Positions 7,018 to 13,236 of a stretch of 15,060 bases of DNA are shown here, one piece after another. The notes beneath the pieces are model-generated. The model saw only the letters and a list, made by a program, of their open reading frames with translations. It was not told where the DNA came from and did not search any database. Numbering within the stretch: the stretch's first letter is position 1; every line of letters begins with the position of its first letter. The stretch comes from Fidelibacterota bacterium. GTDB lineage: Bacteria; Fidelibacterota; UBA2242; B5-G15. Location of the stretch: contig QNCQ01000015.1 of assembly GCA_003645825.1 (NCBI GenBank), positions 1 to 15,060 of the forward strand. Direction: 5' to 3'. Position numbers and translations under genes: made by a program.

Positions 7018-8192
7018 AGAGAGAGTACGATGTAGTTGTAATAGGAGCTGGGCCTGCAGGATCCATGGCTGCAAGGTACGCTGCTGAGACTGGAGCAAAC
7101 AAAGTTTTGCTTCTTGAAAGAGATAGAGAAATTGGAGTTCCTGTAAGATGCGGAGAGGCCATCAGTGAATCCTCCCTGAAAAAGTTTGTTGGGGTGAACT
7201 CCCAGTGGATCGCAAGTATTATAAATGAGGTGAGGTTTGTTTCTCCAGCCGGGTATGTTGTTGATGCATACACTCCAGCGCGGGGATTCATATTGCATAG
7301 AAGACTTTTTGACCATTATCTTGCTCTTCAGGCTGCCAGTTCAGGGGTAGAAGTTATTACCAAGGCAAATGTAGAGTTTGTGGATGAGTACAAAGATGGA
7401 TTTCGGCACGTATTTGTAGATATTTTCAATGAAAAGTATACCATAAAAAGTAGAATTGTGATTGCTGCCGATGGTGTAGAATCAAGGATTGCCAGACAGG
7501 TAGGTATTGATACTACTGTTAAACTTAAAGATATGGAATCATGTGTGCAGATGCTTGTGGGAAACATTAACGTTAAAATAAATCGAATAGAGTTTTATCT
7601 TTCTACTGATCTTGCCCCAGGAGGATATCTCTGGGTATTTCCGAAAGACGAAAATAGTGCAAATATAGGTTTGGGAATCAGTGGCGATTTCTCAAATAGC
7701 AAACATGCAATAAAGTACCTGCAGGAGTTTGTAAAGACAAAATATCCAGATGCTTCAATTCTTACCACGGTAGCTGGAGGGGTACCATGTACAAAACCTC
7801 TCGAGAAAATTGTCGATGACGGATTTATGGTTATAGGAGATGCTGCAAGACAGGTTAATCCTATGACAGGAGGCGGGATAGCCTTATCTCTTGCTGCCGG
7901 TAAGATGGCAGGTGAGGTCGCTGGACTTGCCATCAAAGAGAAAAATACCACTGCGGATTTCCTTATGAAATATCAGAAAGAATGGATGAAGACGTATGGA
8001 GCAGAACAAAAGCGTTACTACAGATTAAAAGAGTTTATACGAACTCTTAAAAACAAAGATTTTGATGATATAGCACTAAATCTCAAGGATCTATCTCCGG
8101 AAAAGATAACTCTAACAAAAATTTTCACCCTTGCTGTGAGAAAAAAACCGGCTCTCCTGGTTGATGTAGTCAGGGTGTTTGCCAATATATAA
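7014..8192 (+). CDS. Geranylgeranyl reductase (GGR)-family FAD-dependent oxidoreductase
   Basis: The 392-aa protein has an N-terminal dinucleotide site (VVIGAGPAGSMAA, 8-20, with E35 ending strand 2). It also has the GGR signature PVRCGEA at 43-49, with Cys46 matching the cysteine noted as important in archaeal GGR. The family pattern YxWxFP-x8-GxG is present as Y205-L-W207-V-F209-P210 to G219-L-G221. The second FAD motif is VIGDAARQVNPMTGGGIA (273-290). Length and motif order fit archaeal-type digeranylgeranylglycerophospholipid reductase and its bacterial relatives (MenJ, ChlP/BchP). The reaction is stepwise hydrogenation of isoprenoid double bonds with reduced FAD at the membrane surface. 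The adjacent ferredoxin is the probable electron source rather than NADPH. Whether the substrate is an ether lipid, a menaquinone tail or a free prenyl diphosphate cannot be told. The downstream gene begins 6 bases later. Confidence 0.88.
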   Translation: MKREYDVVVIGAGPAGSMAARYAAETGANKVLLLERDREIGVPVRCGEAISESSLKKFVGVNSQWIASIINEVRFVSPAGYVVDAYTPARGFILHRRLFDHYLALQAASSGVEVITKANVEFVDEYKDGFRHVFVDIFNEKYTIKSRIVIAADGVESRIARQVGIDTTVKLKDMESCVQMLVGNINVKINRIEFYLSTDLAPGGYLWVFPKDENSANIGLGISGDFSNSKHAIKYLQEFVKTKYPDASILTTVAGGVPCTKPLEKIVDDGFMVIGDAARQVNPMTGGGIALSLAAGKMAGEVAGLAIKEKNTTADFLMKYQKEWMKTYGAEQKRYYRLKEFIRTLKNKDFDDIALNLKDLSPEKITLTKIFTLAVRKKPALLVDVVRVFANI

Positions 8193-8198
8193 GGGAAG

Positions 8199-11075
8199 AT
8201 GAATGAAGTTCTCAAATTTCTTGGACTGGAAGAGTTTGTCTCAGTAGACGTCGAAACTACAGGTCTGTTAGCAGAAAAAGAGTCTATCATCGAATATGCT
8301 TTTGTAAGGTATAAAGGTGGAAAACCTCAAGAAAAAATATCTGCTCTTTGCAGACCTGAAAAGCCTATCCCTCTGGAGATTCAGGAGATAACGGGTATCA
8401 CAAATGAAATGGTTAAAGATAAAAAGCATTTTAAAAAACATATTCCTGACATTCTTGACTTTATCGGGGATTGTCCTATAGTTGGGCATAATGTTTCTTT
8501 CGATATGAGATTCCTCAGGAATCAATTTCAAATAGCGGGTGTAAATACATCTTTTCTGAAGGAAAGAGAGATATACGATACTCTCTTGCTTTCCCGTGCG
8601 TTTCTGTTTTACTTGCCAAATTTTAACCTTGCATCCCTGAGCTCCCAACTGGGAATAGATGCCACGGAGTTTCACAGAGCAGAAGGAGATGCGAGAACCT
8701 GTGCTGAAATTTTTATAAAAATCCTATCTGTTATGCTATTATATGATTACGAAGTGCTTAATACCTTATCCTATGTTCTTGAAGGAACCTTTGACAATCA
8801 CAGGTATCTGTTTACTAAAATGGCTGACTTTATTGCTACAAAAGATAATGTGCCAAATTCCCACGCCGACATGTTGAAATGGGAACCACCACTTAACGTC
8901 ATTGAGCAAAGAAACAACCAATGGAAATATGCAGAGTTTAAAGTGCAGAATGTTGTCAGTATTTTTTCCGAAGACTTAGGGATAAAAAGTATTGTCCCCA
9001 ATTTTGAGGAAAGGAAAGAACAAATAGAAATGGCCAGATTCATCTGTGATGCTTTTGAAAATAATAAATTCACGGTGATTGAAGCAGGAACAGGCGTTGG
9101 AAAAAGTCTGGCTTACCTCATTCCATCCTCAGTGTGGTCTGGAACTCAGCAGGATACAAAGATTGTAATTGCATGTAACACTAAAACGCTACAAGGACAA
9201 CTTTTTAACAAAGATATACCTCTTGTTCTCAAAGGACTTGGAATACCTTCAAAAGCTGTGTTACTAAAGGGGAGAAAAAATTATATATGCCTTACTCGGT
9301 GGAATCGGCTACTGAATGATCTGCCGAGATATGTTGGACATCATGATAGAGCAACAATTTTACCTATTATAACTTGGTTAAAATGGACAAAAACAGGGGA
9401 TATTTCTGAAAACTGTGGATTCAATAGTATGGATGGTGGAGGTAGGATCTGGAAAGAAATATGTTCCATCCCCGGATACTGTACAACTCCTGTATGCAGT
9501 AAATATGATGGATGCTACCTGGGAAAAATAAGAAGAGAAGCAAGAAATGCCAATATGATAATTGTAAACCACTCTTTACTGATCTCAGATACTCTAACGG
9601 AAAAAAAGGTTCTGCCCGAATATTCGGTTCTAATAGTTGATGAAGCCCACAACCTTGTGAAAAACACCTACGAAAATTTGGCTGTTGAGATCTCCTTTCC
9701 AATGGTAAAGGCTACTCTTGACAGAATATACAAAACAGGTCCACCAAAATCTGGATTGATGACCAGAATGAGAAAAATCTGTGATTCTAACTTAGAAGAT
9801 GACCTAGAGAAAAACCTTATAAAATTCGTTGATGACGTGGAAGAGGTGGTAGAACGGCTAAAAACAGATTATGCACAGTTTTTCGAAGATTTGTACCAAT
9901 ACAAATTTGCTCGTGTTGACCTTTTAAACAATAACTTCATGCAGTATGGGGAAAAGAAAAGATTTACTTCTTTCATAGACGAATTTGGTGAAAGAAATTA
10001 TAAACGTTCTCTTTCGCTGATTGAAGATAGCAAATATCTTCTTAACAAGATGACAGAGCTTTATACCTTACTGACAATTGAATTTGAAGAAATGGGAAGA
10101 GAGGAAATAGAAACGGAAATCGAGCTAAAGAACCTCATAGATGAGATAGGTGATCTCATTGTTTCAATGAAAGCAGTGTGCGAGGGAAGTGGTTCAGAAA
10201 TTGTTATGTGGTACAATCTTAAATCTAATCCAAAAGAAAGATACATTTCTTTAAACTTTACCCGATTCAACATTGAGAACTATCTGTACGAAAAACTCTT
10301 TAATAATCTCAGTTCAGCTGTATTTACTTCTGCCACGATGAAAGTGAACGATGGTTTCGAATATTTTTTAAATAGAACGGGTATTAATTTCATTGGGAAA
10401 GAAAGAATCGAAACACTTGCTTTAAAGTCTCCGTTTGACTATTCGAAACAGTTGAGATTTTATAGCTACCACAAAAGGGAAAATAGGCCCAATCTGGATA
10501 TTGATCTAGCGGAACTACTGATTGAATTCTCAAAAACTTTTAGAAAAGGGACACTTGTTCTATTCACTTCATTTGATGCTATGTATTCAGTTTATAGGAA
10601 GATAAATGAAGCCCTGAACAGTATGGGAATAGAAGTTCTTGTTCAAACAAAAGGGCTATCCAGAGATGTACTGCTTGAAAGGTTTAGAGAGAAAAAAAGT
10701 TCTGTGCTTCTCGGCACGGAGAGTTTCTGGGAAGGAATTGATGTTGTAGGTGATGCATTACAAATACTTATAATACATAAGTTGCCTTTTGATATACCCT
10801 CCGATCCAATTGTACAGGCCTACTGTGAAAAACTTCAAAATAGTGGGAAAAACTATTTTCTGCACTATTTTATTCCAGAGGCAATTATTAAATTCAGGCA
10901 GGGTTTCGGAAGATTGATACGTTCGAAAGGGGATACAGGGGTAGTGATAAATTTTGATACAAGAATTGATACAAAGTATTACGGAAGGCATTTTAAGAGA
11001 GCATTGCCCGTACCTGTGGAAAAAGTGATTGGAATTGATAAGATTGTAAAAGAGGTGGGTATCTTTTTCGAATAA
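8199..11075 (+). CDS. dinG: DinG-type helicase fused to a DnaQ-like 3'-5' exonuclease, with Fe-S cysteines
   Basis: In this 958-aa protein, residues 1-175 form a DEDDh exonuclease: D17-x-E19 (VDVETTG), H97-N-x2-F-D102 and H159-x4-D164. Residues from about 265 onward form an XPD/DinG superfamily 2 helicase. They include a Q-like motif (269-279), Walker A EAGTGVGKS (295-303), DEAH (481-484), SATM (711-714), GTESFWEGID (839-848) and QGFGRLIRS (901-909). Between Walker A and DEAH lie C364 and then C428-x4-C433-x5-C439. This matches the spacing of the E. coli DinG [4Fe-4S] ligands C120, C194, C199 and C205. Further cysteines C406 and C422 are probably not ligands. The protein likely unwinds DNA or DNA-RNA forks or R-loops 5'-3' in repair and may trim 3' ends. 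The layout resembles Bacillus/Staphylococcus DinG (about 900 aa), but those lack the cluster. The ribosome site is poor (GGGAAG directly before ATG). It sits outside any obvious repair operon. Confidence 0.92.
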   Translation: MNEVLKFLGLEEFVSVDVETTGLLAEKESIIEYAFVRYKGGKPQEKISALCRPEKPIPLEIQEITGITNEMVKDKKHFKKHIPDILDFIGDCPIVGHNVSFDMRFLRNQFQIAGVNTSFLKEREIYDTLLLSRAFLFYLPNFNLASLSSQLGIDATEFHRAEGDARTCAEIFIKILSVMLLYDYEVLNTLSYVLEGTFDNHRYLFTKMADFIATKDNVPNSHADMLKWEPPLNVIEQRNNQWKYAEFKVQNVVSIFSEDLGIKSIVPNFEERKEQIEMARFICDAFENNKFTVIEAGTGVGKSLAYLIPSSVWSGTQQDTKIVIACNTKTLQGQLFNKDIPLVLKGLGIPSKAVLLKGRKNYICLTRWNRLLNDLPRYVGHHDRATILPIITWLKWTKTGDISENCGFNSMDGGGRIWKEICSIPGYCTTPVCSKYDGCYLGKIRREARNANMIIVNHSLLISDTLTEKKVLPEYSVLIVDEAHNLVKNTYENLAVEISFPMVKATLDRIYKTGPPKSGLMTRMRKICDSNLEDDLEKNLIKFVDDVEEVVERLKTDYAQFFEDLYQYKFARVDLLNNNFMQYGEKKRFTSFIDEFGERNYKRSLSLIEDSKYLLNKMTELYTLLTIEFEEMGREEIETEIELKNLIDEIGDLIVSMKAVCEGSGSEIVMWYNLKSNPKERYISLNFTRFNIENYLYEKLFNNLSSAVFTSATMKVNDGFEYFLNRTGINFIGKERIETLALKSPFDYSKQLRFYSYHKRENRPNLDIDLAELLIEFSKTFRKGTLVLFTSFDAMYSVYRKINEALNSMGIEVLVQTKGLSRDVLLERFREKKSSVLLGTESFWEGIDVVGDALQILIIHKLPFDIPSDPIVQAYCEKLQNSGKNYFLHYFIPEAIIKFRQGFGRLIRSKGDTGVVINFDTRIDTKYYGRHFKRALPVPVEKVIGIDKIVKEVGIFFE

Positions 11076-11082
11076 AAGGAGG
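11075..11082 (+). promoter_or_regulatory. Strong Shine-Dalgarno (AAAGGAGG) for the S9 peptidase
   Basis: AAAGGAGG begins on the last base of the dinG stop and ends 9 bases before ATG 11092, within the largest + strand gap (16 bases). It supports this start, which also places the signal peptide correctly. Confidence 0.75.
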
Positions 11083-11091
11083 CTTAAAGGT

Positions 11092-13227
11092 ATGTTAAAA
11101 AAGGTTACCCTGTTCCTGATTGGAGTTATATTCTTCCTGAAGGCTGGGGAGATAAAAAAGCTCGAAGTGAGGGACCTTTATACAGATCCTGCTTTTAGTA
11201 GTAGAGATTTTTACCAAAAGAATTTTCAATGGAGACCAGGTACCAATCAGCTCACCTATGTTGAATGTAAGGATACGGTGGCATACCTTCTGGGAATAAA
11301 TATTCCCTTGAATACCGTTGATACACTTTTGAAAAGCATGGAACTGAGAGGGGAGAGAATAAAAGCAAATGCCTTCGAAAATTATAGATGGTTTCCTGAA
11401 GGGAGAAGACTCTTGATTCGAGCGGGAAACTCATTTTTCATAATAGATCCGGTAAAGAAAACATGCAATAAACTGTTAGAGGAAAAAAGTTCTATCTCCT
11501 ATGTTCAGATCTCCCCTGGAGGTAAATATATCAGCTACATAAAAAACCACAATATATTTGCGGTGGATATAGCCAAAAATCGGAGTCTGCAACTAACAAA
11601 GGAGGGAAACGATAGCGTTTTATATGGAGAGCTGGATTGGGTTTATCCTGAAGAGCTGGAAATAAAAAGCGGCTATGTCTGGTCACCTGATGAGAAATAT
11701 ATAGCTTTTCTAAAAATGGATGAGCGGAAAGTAGGGAAGTTTCCAATTGTTTATGCAGACAGCATTTATCCTCAAATTTACTTTGAATACTATCCAAAGG
11801 CGGGCACCACAAACCCATCGGTAAGTGTCGGGATAATTAAACTGGGTTCCGGGAAAATTCGCTGGATCAACATTCCGTGGGTAGATTTAGAATACATTGC
11901 GCGAATAGATTGGGGGAGCGAAACCGAACTATATATCCAGGCACTGAATAGATCACAAAATGTTCTCAGGCTGTACAGATATGATATCAAAAAAAATAAA
12001 CTTAAGAAAATAATTGAGGAAAAAGACCCTTACTGGTTAAATATCAGAGATTTATACTACTTTTTTAAGAAGAATGGTAAGATACTCTGGTACTCCGAGC
12101 AAAGCGGGTATGCACACTTTTATCTGTATTCTTCAAACGGGAAGTTCATTAAACAAATAACACAGGGAAAGTGGGAAGTAACATCGCTTTATGGAGTCGA
12201 TGAGAATAATGGAGTCATCTTTTTCGGCGGTACGCGGGATTCTTACCTGGAAAGGCACATTTATGCTGTAAACATCAGGACTGGAGAAATAAAAAGAATA
12301 GATCGAAAGCCAGGGGTAAATCGTGCTGTTTTCTCAAGCACTTTCAGGTATTATCTCTGTATAAATTCTAAACTTGATGAACCACTTAATGCTAGTATCC
12401 TCACTGATTCTGGAAAGCCGGTTCTCAAAGTGTATAAGAATGAGCACTGGGATAGAGAAAAGTACGGGATGCCTGATTACCAATTCATTAAAATAAAATC
12501 AGATAACGGTGACACATTGTGTGGGCTTATGCTTTATCCTTATAATTTCGATCCTGAGAAAAGATATCCGGTTCTGATATACGTCTACGGAGGGCCACAT
12601 GCCCAAGTAGTGCAAAATAGATTCATAAACGGCTGGCACCTGCTCTTGACTCAGAGGGGTTATATTGTGTTCTCCCTCGACAACAGAGGTTCTGCAGGTA
12701 GAGGTAAAGATTGGGAAAGAAAAATATATTTGCAGTTTGGCAAATATGAGCTTGCCGATCAGCTAAAGGGAGTAGAATATCTGAAAAGCCTTTCTTATGT
12801 TGATACAAACAGAATTGGGATATGGGGCTGGAGCTTTGGGGGATATATGACATTAATGGCTCTTACCAAAGCTCCAGCGATTTTCAAAATGGGTATAGCC
12901 GTGGCTCCAGTTACTGATTGGAGGTTTTATGACACAATTTATACAGAGAGATACATGGGCTTGCCAAAATACAACAAGGACGGGTATTACACCAGCTCGC
13001 CGATAAATTTTGTAGAGAGCCTTCGTTCGAAGCTTCTGATAGTCCATGGATTAGCTGACGACAATGTACATTTCCAAAACACATATGCTTTTATAAACAA
13101 ACTGATAAATCTTAATAAGCACTTTAAGATACTGGTCTATCCGGGTAAAAAACATGGAATTCGAGGAAAAGATGCCCGGATTCACCTTTTTGAAGAGATG
13201 ACAAAATTTGTGGAGCAAAATCTATAA
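11092..13227 (+). CDS. Exported S9 family dipeptidyl-peptidase IV-like serine peptidase
   Basis: The 711-aa protein starts with a signal-like segment (KKVTLFLIGVIFFLKAG, 3-19) with no lipobox. Then comes a beta-propeller of the DPP-IV N-terminal type (about 40-470) with repeated WSPD-like strands, and an alpha/beta-hydrolase domain (about 490-711). The nucleophile is Ser581 in GWSFGGY. Asp656 and His688 complete the triad, and their spacing (32 residues) equals that of human DPP-IV D708/H740. DWVYPEE (182-188) matches the DPP-IV DWVYEEE motif, whose glutamates (here E187 and E188) hold the free N-terminus of the substrate. YVYGGPHAQVV near 498-508 forms the oxyanion-side loop. Expected activity is release of N-terminal X-Pro or X-Ala dipeptides in the periplasm or outside the cell. 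It ends the + strand run, with only 9 bases to the stop of the convergent S9C gene. Strict X-Pro specificity is not assured. Confidence 0.92.
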   Translation: MLKKVTLFLIGVIFFLKAGEIKKLEVRDLYTDPAFSSRDFYQKNFQWRPGTNQLTYVECKDTVAYLLGINIPLNTVDTLLKSMELRGERIKANAFENYRWFPEGRRLLIRAGNSFFIIDPVKKTCNKLLEEKSSISYVQISPGGKYISYIKNHNIFAVDIAKNRSLQLTKEGNDSVLYGELDWVYPEELEIKSGYVWSPDEKYIAFLKMDERKVGKFPIVYADSIYPQIYFEYYPKAGTTNPSVSVGIIKLGSGKIRWINIPWVDLEYIARIDWGSETELYIQALNRSQNVLRLYRYDIKKNKLKKIIEEKDPYWLNIRDLYYFFKKNGKILWYSEQSGYAHFYLYSSNGKFIKQITQGKWEVTSLYGVDENNGVIFFGGTRDSYLERHIYAVNIRTGEIKRIDRKPGVNRAVFSSTFRYYLCINSKLDEPLNASILTDSGKPVLKVYKNEHWDREKYGMPDYQFIKIKSDNGDTLCGLMLYPYNFDPEKRYPVLIYVYGGPHAQVVQNRFINGWHLLLTQRGYIVFSLDNRGSAGRGKDWERKIYLQFGKYELADQLKGVEYLKSLSYVDTNRIGIWGWSFGGYMTLMALTKAPAIFKMGIAVAPVTDWRFYDTIYTERYMGLPKYNKDGYYTSSPINFVESLRSKLLIVHGLADDNVHFQNTYAFINKLINLNKHFKILVYPGKKHGIRGKDARIHLFEEMTKFVEQNL

Positions 13228-13236
13228 AAGAAAACT
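13228..13236. other. 9-base gap between convergent stop codons
   Basis: The + strand S9 gene ends at 13227 and the - strand S9 gene ends at 13237. The gap and flanks hold only a short A/T-rich inverted repeat (AAAG-AAAA-CTTT, 13227-13238). This is too weak to call an intrinsic terminator. Transcripts from each side probably run into the opposite gene before ending. Confidence 0.6.

Noticed and set aside
8268..8675. A 135-codon - strand frame inside the exonuclease part of dinG.
   Set aside because: Directly opposite conserved exonuclease motifs. Composition is irregular and it shows no domain or ribosome site.
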